A stretch of DNA of 64,000 bases from Arthrobacter sulfonylureivorans (lineage in GTDB: Bacteria > Actinomycetota > Actinomycetes > Actinomycetales > Micrococcaceae): NCBI GenBank assembly GCA_004000035.1, contig RJAE01000014.1, forward strand, positions 51,809 to 115,808. The letters run 5' to 3'. The translations under genes were made by a program, and so were the position numbers. Under the pieces are notes generated by a model. The model was not told where the DNA came from. It worked only from the letters and a program-made list of their open reading frames with translations, and made no database searches. Positions within the stretch are counted from its first letter, which is position 1, and each line of letters starts with the position of its first letter. Shown piece by piece: positions 45,710-54,582 of this stretch.

Positions 45710-47260
45710 ATGATCGCTGCAGTGCGGGGATGGTTCGCACGCACCCTTCCCAGGCCCATAGCGCGGGCCCTGTTCAACCTTGTCTACGGCAGGACGGGGC
45801 TGCAGCGCGGCATTAAGAGGGCCGTGGACCACACCCGGCTGCGGGTCCACCACACCGAATTGACCGAGGGCGAGGCCGCCGTATCGGTGGCGGGGGGACT
45901 GCTTCCGGCCCGTTCCGTGGCACGGTTCAGCGCGGTCCAGGCCATTGCGGACAACCGGGCTCTGCTAGTTGGAGCCCTCAAGGCCGCCGGCATCGCCTTC
46001 CGGGACGCGACGCTGCCCGGGGAAGGACCCACCCTGGACATCGCCCCCGGGCAACTGCAGCAGGCCGTGGCGGCTGTTGCACATGCCGCGGAGGGGCGGC
46101 CCGTCTACGTGCTCTCCGGTAAGAGGCACGGCCCGTACCCCGTCACCGATGCCAAGCCGGTGCAGGGCGAGCCACTGACTATCTTCGAGGCCCTGGAGGC
46201 GGGCGGGGTGGTGCTGGCCGACCAGCGGCATGGCTGTGTGCTGAGCGTGGCCGCCGGGCCGCGCCGGACTCTGCCGTGGTATTCGGATGTCACGTTTCCT
46301 ATCGACGCCGTCTACACGTGGGTGGACGGCGCCGATCCAGAGTGGGCGGCCGAGAAAGCCGAAGCCTGGCGGCAGGCAGCCGACCAGGGGGGCGACGGCG
46401 GAAGCCGGTACAGCGAGTACTCAGCGAACGAGGCACGCTTCCGGCAGCATGACGAACTGCGCTACTCAATGCGCTCGCTGGACTACTTCGCCCCCTGGAT
46501 CAACCACGTCTATCTGGTGACCGCCGGGCAGGCCCCGGACTGGCTGGACCTCGCCAACCCGCGGATCACACTGGTGCACCACCGCGAAATCTTTGCGGAC
46601 CCCGGCGCGCTGCCCACCTTCAACTCGCATGCCATCGAGGCACAGTTGCACCGCATCCGGGGCCTGAGCGAGCACTTTCTCTACCTGAACGACGATGTCT
46701 TTTTCGGCCGCCACGTGGAACCGGAACTATTCTTCCTCGGCAACGGGCTGACCAAAATGTTCCTATCCAGCAAAGCAGTGGACTTCGGGCCCAGCAGTCC
46801 GGAGGACCTTCCCGTGGACAGCGCCGCACGCAGGAACCGCGCGCTGCTTGAGGAGGCCTTCGGCCGGACGATGTCCTACAAGTTCCAGCACGTGGCCCAC
46901 CCGGAGCGGGTCAGCACGCTGGCCCGGATCGAACAGCAGTTTCCGGACCAGATCCGCGCCACGACATCGGCGAAGTTCCGCACGCCCGAGGACGTCTCGG
47001 TGGCCTCCGCGGTTGCCCACTACTACGGCTACCTGATTGGCACTACCGTGCCGGGCCGGTTGAGCTACCGGTACTGCGACATCTCCCAGCCCTCCGCCCA
47101 GGGCAAGCTGCTGCGGCTGCTACGCGACCGCAGCTCGGATGTCTTCTGTCTCAACGAAGTGGATAGCACCGGACTGGACCAGACGGACCTAGACCGGATG
47201 ATGCAGGAGTTCCTCGCCGAGTACTTCCCGGTGCCTTGCTCGTTCGAGGTGCAAGGGTGA
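45710..47260 (+). CDS. Stealth family glycosyl-1-phosphate transferase
   Basis: The protein has 516 residues. All four Stealth regions are recognisable: CR1 IDAVYTWVDGADPEW (about 196), CR2 FRQHDELRYSMRSLDYFAPW, CR3 HFLYLNDDVFFGRHVEPELFF and a C-terminal CR4 segment. Family members polymerise or transfer sugar-1-phosphate, for example capsule poly(hexosamine-1-phosphate) synthases. It lies in a plus-strand pair with a double TagF, overlapping by 4 bases, which points to a polymer combining sugar phosphates and polyol phosphates. A strong GGGGGAGGGAAG precedes ATG 45710. Confidence 0.9.
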   Translation: MIAAVRGWFARTLPRPIARALFNLVYGRTGLQRGIKRAVDHTRLRVHHTELTEGEAAVSVAGGLLPARSVARFSAVQAIADNRALLVGALKAAGIAFRDATLPGEGPTLDIAPGQLQQAVAAVAHAAEGRPVYVLSGKRHGPYPVTDAKPVQGEPLTIFEALEAGGVVLADQRHGCVLSVAAGPRRTLPWYSDVTFPIDAVYTWVDGADPEWAAEKAEAWRQAADQGGDGGSRYSEYSANEARFRQHDELRYSMRSLDYFAPWINHVYLVTAGQAPDWLDLANPRITLVHHREIFADPGALPTFNSHAIEAQLHRIRGLSEHFLYLNDDVFFGRHVEPELFFLGNGLTKMFLSSKAVDFGPSSPEDLPVDSAARRNRALLEEAFGRTMSYKFQHVAHPERVSTLARIEQQFPDQIRATTSAKFRTPEDVSVASAVAHYYGYLIGTTVPGRLSYRYCDISQPSAQGKLLRLLRDRSSDVFCLNEVDSTGLDQTDLDRMMQEFLAEYFPVPCSFEVQG

Positions 47261-50200
47261 CAGCGCCGGCGTCCCTCCGTAGCCTGCTGCGCTCGGCCCG
47301 GCGGCGCGCCGATCACGTATTGGACCGGAGCGCGGCCGGCGCCCGGCTGGAGCTGCACCGGCTGGCCGTCAGCCAGCAGGGCACGCAGTTGACGGTGTGC
47401 GTGAAATTGTCGACGGAGCTGGCTCCGATCGCACTGTGGACCAGATCCGGGGAGGAGTTGGTCCGTCTGGCTGAACTGCACCCAGTGTCTCCGGGCTCCG
47501 ATCCGCCTGTGGCGCCGCGCAGTGGTCCCGGCCACGTCGCCGGCCACGCGGGGCCAGAGTATTCGGCAGTGATCGCGCTAGAGGATTTTCCCGGCGTCGC
47601 AGCGCAGCCGGCCCATGACGGTCAGGGTGGTGTCCTGCCGGTGCTGCTGGAAGTCAGGGCCGTGGCAGACCGGTTGCCGCGCTATGCATCAAGGGTCGTG
47701 GCGGAAGACGGGCATGTCCGCGGCTACGTCTCCGTGGGCAGGTTCCGACGCACTATTATCGGCCCGCTGCGGCCGGTCACGTCGGGCACCGGCAGCGTCC
47801 TGGCGCTGTATGTGAACCGTAACGGCTTTCTCCGCCTCGCGGTCGACCGCCCGCTCAAGCCATACAACGTCATTTACGTGAAACGCCTCTCGGTGGCCGG
47901 CGGCGTCGTCCGGCTCTCCGGGCGGCTACGTACGCGCCACGGCGAAGCAGTGCGGGCCGAGCTCGTCCTCATCGGCCGCCGCAGCGGAACCCGGTACACA
48001 GCCCCCGCACGTTTGGCTCTGGATAGCACCGTGACCCAGCGCAATTTTGGTCTTCATGAATACCGGCTCTCGGTCCGGCTTGACTTGGCAGCGCTGTCCG
48101 ATGATGCACTGACCAAAGACGGCATACTGGACGCCTGGCTGGAGGTCCATGACCGTGCATCGGACCAACCGCACCGGGTGCGGGTCGGCCGCACCCGATA
48201 TCTCGTCCGGAAGCTGACTCGGCCCGGCTGGAAGATCCGCGGCGAGCGCACCCTGTGCATCATCCCGTACTACACGTTCAAAGCGAAGAAGACGTCCTTT
48301 CACATTGAGCTGCTGGATACTGACGCCTTCGAGAGCCTGCAGGAGCACACCCGCGCCCGGTTATCCAGGGCGCGGGAGGTCGGCAAGGGGACGGGCCGGC
48401 CGGTATGGCTAGTGGGGGAGCAGCCCTACAAAGCCCAGGACACGGGACTGGCCTTCTTCCAGTACTTGCGCGACAGCCATCCGGAGATCGACGCCTACTA
48501 CGTCATCGATCCGGATTCCCCGGAAGCCCGGAACCTTGAGGGGTTGGGCAACGTCGTCGCGTATCAGTCCAAGGAGCACGTGGAAGTGGCGCTGAAGGCC
48601 GAACGGTTCATTGGCTCGCACCACCCCGACTTCCTCTACCCGACGAGGCTGCCGCAGTTCCACCGTGCGGTGCGGGGCGTGAAGGTCTTCCTGCAGCACG
48701 GAGTGATGGGGACTAAATGGATGGTGCCCAACTACGGGCGCAATTCCCCGGGCTTCGAAACGGACCTGTTCTTGGTCAGCTCGGAACGGGAGAAGGAGTA
48801 TATTGTCAGCGACTTCGGCTACCGGCCGGAGCAGGTCGCGGTCACGGGCCTGTCCCGATTCGACACGCTCTTTGCCGGGGACGTTCCGGTCAAGCCGAAC
48901 CAGATTCTAGTGATCCCCACCTGGCGGGACTGGCTGCAGGATCCGGCCCGCTTCACCGAGTCCGACTACCTGCGCGCCTGGGGGGACTTCCTGCGGGACC
49001 CCCAGTTGTCCGCTTTGACCGAAGAGTACGGGGCAGAACTGGTCTTTTGCCTGCACCCCAACATGCAGCACTACCGCTCCTACTTCGACGGCGTTCCGGC
49101 CCGCGTCATTTCACAGGGGGAAGTCAGCGTTCAGCACCTGCTTAAGCAGAGCGCGCTGCTGGTCACTGACTACTCCAGCGTCGGATTCGATTTCAGCTTC
49201 CTGGATAAACCGGTGATCTACTACCAGTTCGACCGGGAGCGCTTCCTCGGTCCGCGGGGGTCGCACCTAGACCTGGACGCGGAGCTGCCGGGCCGGATTG
49301 CGTTCGACCGTGACAGGCTGCTGGACCTGCTGGAGGAGGCTCTCCGGGCCGGCTGCACCGTCACCCCCGAATACCAGCGGCGGGCCCGCCGGTTCCTCAC
49401 ATTCAAGGACCAGCAGAACTGCCGCCGCATTTTCGATGCCGTGCTCAGCGCCCGGCCCGCGGCACGGGGATTGCGCGACGGCGGTGTGCCGGAAATTGTG
49501 CAAACCGCGGGCCGTCGGCTGCGTGGCAGCCGGTTCTATTTCCCAGCGATGCGCCGATTCTTCCGTGCCGTGTCCCGCACACCGGCCGCCGAGGACCTCA
49601 TCGTGTTCGAAAGCGGGCTGGGCACCCAATATGCGGACAGCCCCCGCTACCTCTACGAGGAACTGGTTCGGCGCGGGGACCAACGCCGTAAAGTCTGGAT
49701 CTACCACCGGAAACTGCCCGGCAGCGATCCACGGACCAAGGTGGTGCGGCGGCTCTCTCCCGGCTATTTCTGGTACCTGGCCAGGGCAAAGTACTGGGTG
49801 AATAACCAGAACTTCCCGCACTACCTGCAACGCCGCCGCAACGGCGTGTTCATCCAGACCTGGCATGGCACGCCACTCAAGCGCATGCTGCTCGACCTGG
49901 AACAGGTCCACGGCCGTGATGAGGACTATATGGTCCGGGTCAACCAAGCCGTCCGGCAATGGAGCGTGCTGCTTTCGCCCAGCTCGTATGCCACACACGC
50001 CTTCCGCAGCGCCTTCGGCTACCGGGGGCCCGTACTGGAGGAGGGGTACCCGCGCAACGACGTGCTCGCGCTGGGCCGTCGGAGTGACGCGGGCAACGTC
50101 ATCAGGGAGAGGCTGGGCATTCCGCACGGCCGCCGGGTGGTGCTCTACGCGCCGACCTTCCGGGACGACCAGTCCACCGGCACAGGACGGTTCGGCTTTG

Positions 50201-50763
50201 AACTGCCGCTGGACCTGGACGCCTTCCAACGGCGTTTTGGAGCGGACACCGTGCTCCTGCTGCGCATGCATGTGCTGATCGCCAATCGGTTGGCCATTCC
50301 CGAGAGCGTCGCGGGCTGCGTCCGCGACGTTTCCGGCTATCCGGAAATCCAGGAACTGTTTCTGGCCAGCGACGTGCTGGTGACCGACTATTCATCCGTC
50401 CTATTCGACTATGCGATTCTGCGCCGGCCGATCGTCTTCTACGCCTACGACCTGGAGCACTACCGGGACACGCTGCGCGGCTTCTACCTCGACTATGGTC
50501 CGGACCTGCCCGGGCCGGTGGCCCAGACCGAAGACGAACTGTTCGACGCGCTGGCTGCGGCAGCTGCCCCGGAGCCCGGGCGCGAGCGCCGGTTGGAGGA
50601 GTTTGCGGCACGATTCGCCCCAAAGGACGACGGCGGTGCGGCCCGGCGCGTGGTGGACCTGCTGCTGCCGCCGGTTCCGCTGCGGCAGCGTGCCGATTCG
50701 AATGATGGCCGCATGCCGGGCGACCACGACGGCGGCCGCCCAGCCTCGTCCCCGCATTCCTGA
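47257..50763 (+). CDS. Double TagF polymerase (two HGTPLK/TDYSS-class modules)
   Basis: I choose GTG 47257, overlapping the Stealth stop as GTGA, giving 1168 residues. An N-terminal beta-rich region (about 1-320) is followed by two GT-B TagF domains. Module 1 has VFLQHGVMGTK (His481), LFLVSSEREKEYI and TDYSSVGFDF. Module 2 has TWHGTPLKRM (His870), GYPRNDVL and TDYSSVLFDY. These are the motifs of classical TagF/TarL poly(polyol phosphate) polymerases. Duplicated TagF domains suggest that two different linkages or units are made by one chain. Pairing with Stealth suggests an alternating sugar-phosphate/polyol-phosphate polymer. The first module's HGVMG differs from HGTPLK. Confidence 0.88.
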   Translation: MTAPASLRSLLRSARRRADHVLDRSAAGARLELHRLAVSQQGTQLTVCVKLSTELAPIALWTRSGEELVRLAELHPVSPGSDPPVAPRSGPGHVAGHAGPEYSAVIALEDFPGVAAQPAHDGQGGVLPVLLEVRAVADRLPRYASRVVAEDGHVRGYVSVGRFRRTIIGPLRPVTSGTGSVLALYVNRNGFLRLAVDRPLKPYNVIYVKRLSVAGGVVRLSGRLRTRHGEAVRAELVLIGRRSGTRYTAPARLALDSTVTQRNFGLHEYRLSVRLDLAALSDDALTKDGILDAWLEVHDRASDQPHRVRVGRTRYLVRKLTRPGWKIRGERTLCIIPYYTFKAKKTSFHIELLDTDAFESLQEHTRARLSRAREVGKGTGRPVWLVGEQPYKAQDTGLAFFQYLRDSHPEIDAYYVIDPDSPEARNLEGLGNVVAYQSKEHVEVALKAERFIGSHHPDFLYPTRLPQFHRAVRGVKVFLQHGVMGTKWMVPNYGRNSPGFETDLFLVSSEREKEYIVSDFGYRPEQVAVTGLSRFDTLFAGDVPVKPNQILVIPTWRDWLQDPARFTESDYLRAWGDFLRDPQLSALTEEYGAELVFCLHPNMQHYRSYFDGVPARVISQGEVSVQHLLKQSALLVTDYSSVGFDFSFLDKPVIYYQFDRERFLGPRGSHLDLDAELPGRIAFDRDRLLDLLEEALRAGCTVTPEYQRRARRFLTFKDQQNCRRIFDAVLSARPAARGLRDGGVPEIVQTAGRRLRGSRFYFPAMRRFFRAVSRTPAAEDLIVFESGLGTQYADSPRYLYEELVRRGDQRRKVWIYHRKLPGSDPRTKVVRRLSPGYFWYLARAKYWVNNQNFPHYLQRRRNGVFIQTWHGTPLKRMLLDLEQVHGRDEDYMVRVNQAVRQWSVLLSPSSYATHAFRSAFGYRGPVLEEGYPRNDVLALGRRSDAGNVIRERLGIPHGRRVVLYAPTFRDDQSTGTGRFGFELPLDLDAFQRRFGADTVLLLRMHVLIANRLAIPESVAGCVRDVSGYPEIQELFLASDVLVTDYSSVLFDYAILRRPIVFYAYDLEHYRDTLRGFYLDYGPDLPGPVAQTEDELFDALAAAAAPEPGRERRLEEFAARFAPKDDGGAARRVVDLLLPPVPLRQRADSNDGRMPGDHDGGRPASSPHS

Positions 50764-50802
50764 CCCGTCCGAGCCTCCGTCGACACCGGCTGGGAGCCCT
50801 GG

Positions 50803-51831
50803 TCAGAACCAGATGGGTGTGGCGCCGGCCCTCGGCGCCGCCGGTGGATGCGGCACAATCTTCGGCCCGCCCTGCAGCCGGGTCGGCGACCCGGCGGGTT
50901 TCTCGACAGGCGTGGCGATGGTCAGGTCTGCCACCACGGGCATGTGGTCCGATGAATCCGTGTCAATCACGGCGGCCCAGCGCGCGGAGATGGGCCCGCG
51001 GGTCAAAATGTAGTCAATCCTTCGGTCCGGCTCATCGTAGGGGAAGGTGGGTTCCTCGCCTTCGCCCAGCTCAGCCATTACGTCGTGGAATTGGGTCTTG
51101 GCAAGGGCCACCACACGGGAGAAGGGCTGGGAATTGAGGTCGCCGACAAGGATCGATGGCCTAGAGGACTGCCCGGTAATCGCCAGGATTTCCTTCATCT
51201 CTGCCAGACGCTGTTCCTTGCGCTGGTGGTCAAGATGGGTGTTGTAGACGCTGATCTTGGTGCCGTTGACGTCAACTACCACCTCCAGCATGCTGCGCTG
51301 CTTGGTGGGGCGGTGTTTGTACTTGATGTTGGCCATCATGTGGTTGCGCGCGGAGAGGATGGGAAACTTACTCAGCACAACGACCCCGTGCAGGCCGGGC
51401 TTCTTGTGCCCCTTCTTCGGCGGTGTCTTGCGGTTGAGTCCGAAGGCAAAATCCATGTGGAGGCGGTGGGCCAGCCATTTGGCCTGGTCTACGAAATCGC
51501 TCCGGGCGGAGCGGTGCCGGTCTACCTCCTGGAGCCCGACGATCTGTGCCTTGGCGGATTCGATATCGTCGGCGACGCTCTCCAAGTCAAGGTCGTTATC
51601 CTCATCCGTGCCGTGCCGGATATTGAAGGTCATGACACGCACGTCGATCCCGACGGCGGTTTCCGGCACGGTTTTGCTGCCTCCCACCGTATCGCTGTTC
51701 CCGGGCGGGGCTATGCCCGCATTCAGGCCGTCTGCGGTCGGAATTGATGGGAACAGGACGCCGGCCACAAGAAGCATCGCGGACAGGAAAGCCGTCGGTT
51801 TAGACGGCATGACCAGTGTGCGTGTGCGCAT
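50803..51831 (-). CDS. Secreted endonuclease/exonuclease/phosphatase family protein
   Basis: I choose ATG 51831, which follows GGTGGAG and starts a clear signal peptide (MRTRTLVMPSKPTAFLSAML), over the earlier frame start at 51924. The protein has 342 residues. EEP motifs are RVMTFNIRHGTDE, VGLQEVDRHRS (metal Glu), LVGDLNSQP and SSDHMPVVADL (catalytic His). It is a secreted phosphodiesterase- or nuclease-like enzyme closing the wall-polymer locus on the right, as the FN3-EEP protein sits in its middle. Substrate unknown. Confidence 0.88.
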   Translation of the reverse strand: MRTRTLVMPSKPTAFLSAMLLVAGVLFPSIPTADGLNAGIAPPGNSDTVGGSKTVPETAVGIDVRVMTFNIRHGTDEDNDLDLESVADDIESAKAQIVGLQEVDRHRSARSDFVDQAKWLAHRLHMDFAFGLNRKTPPKKGHKKPGLHGVVVLSKFPILSARNHMMANIKYKHRPTKQRSMLEVVVDVNGTKISVYNTHLDHQRKEQRLAEMKEILAITGQSSRPSILVGDLNSQPFSRVVALAKTQFHDVMAELGEGEEPTFPYDEPDRRIDYILTRGPISARWAAVIDTDSSDHMPVVADLTIATPVEKPAGSPTRLQGGPKIVPHPPAAPRAGATPIWF

Positions 51832-52137
51832 GGCTCCACCCGCTTTTCCCCCAATGGCTGCGGGCTGGAACCGTGGTCTTTTCCACGGAAGGCCGTGCAG
51901 ACAGACGCCAGTATGGACCCGCACCTGAACGCTGTCAACGAACAGATTTGGCTGTTCTCGGTGCCGGCCTTCACTCGGTGACTGGACGTGGATATCACGG
52001 AGGGAAGGACGATCTCGTCCTTCCCTCCGTGATTTGTGTTCGAGCGAAGCGTCAGCCCGTAGCCGTGCTACGACGTCGGGTTTGCACCGCCTCCCGCGTC
52101 GCCGGGCGGCCGGCGCCCAGCCGCGGGAAACGACCTG
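51832..52137. other. Intergenic region with one large hairpin
   Basis: The 306 bases hold the upstream region of the EEP gene and the hairpin at 51994-52033. I see no gene; the longest open frame (51816-52520, plus) runs antisense to the next protein and lacks a start context. Confidence 0.6.
51994..52033. terminator. Near-perfect 19-bp hairpin
   Basis: ATCACGGAGGGAAGGACGA (from 51994) pairs with TCGTCCTTCCCTCCGTGAT (to 52033) with almost no loop. It lies downstream of the minus-strand membrane protein gene. On the plus strand TTTGTGTT follows, so it may terminate transcription in both directions. Confidence 0.65.
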
Positions 52138-52974
52138 TTACTGGCCGGTTTCAGCGTCGCCGGCACCATCGGACAGGCCGTCCTGCCCGGACGGACCGGG
52201 TTCCTGGATCTCTTCCGGTGCCGGGGCCTGGGTCGTTTCCGGAGCAGGCTCGGCGGTCTGGCCCGTTTCAGGGGCAGGGGCCGGGTACTGTTCCGTGCCG
52301 TTCGATTCGCCAACTCCCGGCTCTTCAATTTTGGTGGAGCTATTCCCGCCGACCGAGGAATCATCGGTGGGCACAGCGTCGTCGGCCGCGCCATCTCCGG
52401 TCTTCGCGGGGTCCTCGTCCTGCTTGGCCGGCTTGTCCGTTTGCTCCGGGGCCTCCTGGCTGCCGCCCAAGAAGCCAAGGGTCGTCTTGTGGGCGCTCGA
52501 GGCACGGTCGATGCCTGTAGTCGACGAGACCAGGCTGGAGATCGGCTGGCTGGTGCCGAATTCGACCGCGGTGATGCCGACCATCGCGATGGCGAAGGCC
52601 GCGGCGCTGGCCAGTCCGACCTTGACCCACATCATCGGGGCGATGGGCTTTCTGGCGGGTTTAGTGGGCTGTTCGATCGCCTCGGACGGGGCGTTGGCCG
52701 CCACCTTTTCGACCTCCCGCAGGGCACCCACTCGAGCCTTGGGGATTTTCTTCAGGGCCACGGTGGCGGCCGAACTCAGCGTCCGGGCATAGAGCGCGGC
52801 GCCCACGGTGGCGACGATGGAACCAAGTGCGGCGCCGATCAGCGTTCCGGCGACGCCGAGAAAGGACCCCACCAATGCGGAGGTCACCGCGGCCATCGCC
52901 GAGCCAATAGTTTGGGTGCCACTTAGTCCGAGAAACTTCTTGGGCTTGTCGTCGGCGGCGGAGTCGTCAGCCAT
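52138..52974 (-). CDS. Membrane protein with Pro/Glu/Asp-rich tail, unknown function
   Basis: The protein has 278 residues. After an acidic/Lys N-terminus, a long Ala/Gly/Val hydrophobic region (about 20-70, TIGSAMAAVTSALVGSFLGV) suggests two helices, and a third helix lies near 115-140 (VGLASAAAFAIAMVGITAV). The last 100 residues are low-complexity, rich in Glu, Pro, Thr and Asp, with repeats such as APETGQTAEPAPETTQAPAP. I recognise no family. The tail could span the wall. It ends just before the tRNA-linked island. Confidence 0.75.
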   Translation of the reverse strand: MADDSAADDKPKKFLGLSGTQTIGSAMAAVTSALVGSFLGVAGTLIGAALGSIVATVGAALYARTLSSAATVALKKIPKARVGALREVEKVAANAPSEAIEQPTKPARKPIAPMMWVKVGLASAAAFAIAMVGITAVEFGTSQPISSLVSSTTGIDRASSAHKTTLGFLGGSQEAPEQTDKPAKQDEDPAKTGDGAADDAVPTDDSSVGGNSSTKIEEPGVGESNGTEQYPAPAPETGQTAEPAPETTQAPAPEEIQEPGPSGQDGLSDGAGDAETGQ

Positions 52975-53284
52975 ATTTGGTACCTAATTCGATCAGAGAA
53001 TATTACGGATAGGTAACGATACCTGTGCGCGGTCGGTTCCCGTTACGGCCGTGTCTAATTGAGACGCTGCTCACCCCGGCGGCGCGGGACATCCGTTCCG
53101 GCGTGCCGGGCTCGGGAACGACGGTGGTCTGCCCCGTCTCGGTGGCTGGTCGCCGTCGTCGTCGTTTCGGGGGAGTGCGCGGGGTCTCCAGAACCAGCGG
53201 GCACGTGATGATGCCGAGCAAGCCAGCCGGGTTGATGTCACTGACATACCAGTAGGCGCCGCCGCGAGGACGGCCAGTTCTTAT
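52975..53284. other. Intergenic region left of the island
   Basis: I see no supported gene in the 310 bases between the membrane protein start and the left copy of the 41-bp repeat. Short frames on both strands are Arg/Gly-rich and lack ribosome binding sites. Confidence 0.6.
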
Positions 53285-53325
53285 TGTGCCCCGGACAGGA
53301 ATCGAACCTGCGACCAAGAGATTAG
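53285..53325 (+). repeat. Left copy of the attachment-site repeat (tRNA-Arg 3' fragment)
   Basis: The 41-bp sequence starting TGTGCCCCGGACAGG is identical to 59839-59879, which contains the 3' half of tRNA-Arg. No 5' tRNA half lies beside it, so it is a remnant made by integration, and one expected recombination junction. Confidence 0.9.
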
Positions 53326-53752
53326 GGGCTGCTGGTTTTTATCATCTATCAAGGTATCTCATCAACCGCTAGATCCCGGGCGATTTTGCACCATAGTGCC
53401 CGCCGTTATGTCCACGGTTGTGGTTGATATTCGTTGTTTCCGGTGGGTAAGCGGTGGGCGAAACGCCACCCTCGAAACCGCCGCCAAGGATCGCGGGAGA
53501 GCTCGGAGTTGAGTCTTCACTAGCTAATGGCGGTTGAACCTGCCTTTGAATCCCTGCCCTTCTATGCGGGCGGCGAAGGGCCGTAGGGTGCTTGTTTGAG
53601 GACTTGCTGCGGACTTTTGCGGACAAGACCGTCTCAAAGTCCGGAAAAGGGTGCAAACCGCGGGTGTCAGAAGCTTGCATCCGAAGCCGTGGCACCCGAC
53701 ACAAGGAAGCGATGATGAGCAGCCAAACTACCCCGCCGTCCGGGTTCGTCCC
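53326..53752. other. Left end of the island without a clear gene
   Basis: About 430 bases follow the left repeat. The minus-strand frame here is a long shadow without a conserved core. A possible start for the following protein, AAGGAAG then ATGATG near 53711, is in another frame. I see no integrase or tRNA remnant. Confidence 0.5.
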
Positions 53753-53941
53753 ATGGACCTGGGCTACTGGGACGGTCCAAGAGTCGTCGGAGACGGCTGG
53801 GAAGTTCAGACAGCATGGAACCCGGAGGAGGGGGTTACTCTCGCTCTCACACAGCCGACGACGGAACTGGACCCGGCGCAAGCCCTTGCAGCCGGCCACG
53901 CGCTGACCGAGACTGCCGCCAAATACTTCCAGAGGCCGTAG
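53753..53941 (+). CDS. Small hypothetical protein of the island
   Basis: From ATG 53753 the frame gives 62 residues starting MDLGYWDGPRVVGDGWEVQ, followed by TAWNPEEGVTLALTQ and the helix TELDPAQALAAGHAL. The composition looks protein-like. A better ribosome binding site, AAGGAAG before ATGATGAGC (53712), is in a different frame, so the 5' end may be frameshifted. I do not recognise a family. Confidence 0.45.
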   Translation: MDLGYWDGPRVVGDGWEVQTAWNPEEGVTLALTQPTTELDPAQALAAGHALTETAAKYFQRP

Positions 53942-53974
53942 GTCAGGTTTCGAGAGGGAGAAGCCAAGGAGTAT

Positions 53975-54187
53975 ATGCCAGTTTTCACGACGCCGGCCGA
54001 AGTAGCTGAGCGACTCGGAGAACATCGTTCCGAGTCATCCGTCCGGAATCTCGCCAAGCGACATCAGTGCTGCATGAGGGGCCCAAGCAGCGCGTGATGT
54101 TCACTGAAGCAGCAGCTCGTTGAGCATATCCGGAACCCGCCGGAGGACAAGTGGTGGGAAGAGGAAGAGCGGGATCCATTTGCGTAA
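53975..54187 (+). pseudogene. Frameshifted HTH gene, paralogue of 54583
   Basis: ATG 53975 begins MPVFTTPAEVAERLGEHRSESSVRN, aligning to MPVFMMPAEVAERLGAMYTESSVRR of the intact gene at 54583. After RGP the frame hits a TGA. The other frame continues KQRVMFTEAAA, and returning to the original frame gives QLVEHIRNPPEDKWWEEEERDPFA, matching QQLVDTIKNPP and DPFA of the paralogue. At least two indels are needed, so it is inactive. Confidence 0.7.
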
Positions 54188-54245
54188 GCGAAGTACTATC
54201 GGTCGAAGCCGGAACCAAACTGATGAATGAAGGTCAGGTAGAAGC

Positions 54246-54557
54246 ATGGGTGATGTTTTTCTGTCCGTCGCAGACCTTGCTACGAAACTAGGATGCTCCC
54301 CTGATTTCGTTCGTTCGCGGTTGAAATCGGGGGAGTGGCCCTACCATCGTCTTGGGCCGAGGACTTACAGATTCAGCCCGGATGATGTGGAAGCCATACA
54401 CGACCTCACGCGGCGTCGCCAGAAGGTCGCTTCGGACGAGCTTGACGCCTTGCAGCGGCGGATTGACTTCATGAAAGCTGCGGGCGCGTCTGAACGGTCC
54501 ATAAAGAGGGCTGAAAGCAAACGGCTAGCGCTGCTCTTAGAACGTGGGGGCTTCTAG
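54246..54557 (+). CDS. HTH DNA-binding protein of the excisionase/MerR-like type
   Basis: The protein has 103 residues. The first 55 form a winged-helix-like excisionase domain (LSVADLATKLGCSPDFVRSRLKSGEWPYHRLGPRTYRFSPDDVEA). The rest is a charged helix (SDELDALQRRIDFMKAAGAS). AAGGTCAGG precedes the ATG. It is the first of three intact small HTH genes in tandem and may be an excisionase or regulator of the island. Confidence 0.75.
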   Translation: MGDVFLSVADLATKLGCSPDFVRSRLKSGEWPYHRLGPRTYRFSPDDVEAIHDLTRRRQKVASDELDALQRRIDFMKAAGASERSIKRAESKRLALLLERGGF

Positions 54558-54582
54558 TTGGACCAACACACGGAAGGAATCA

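Noticed and set aside
52975-53317. Short frames on both strands left of the island
   Set aside because: No ribosome binding sites; the minus-strand frame crosses the attachment repeat, which is tRNA sequence.
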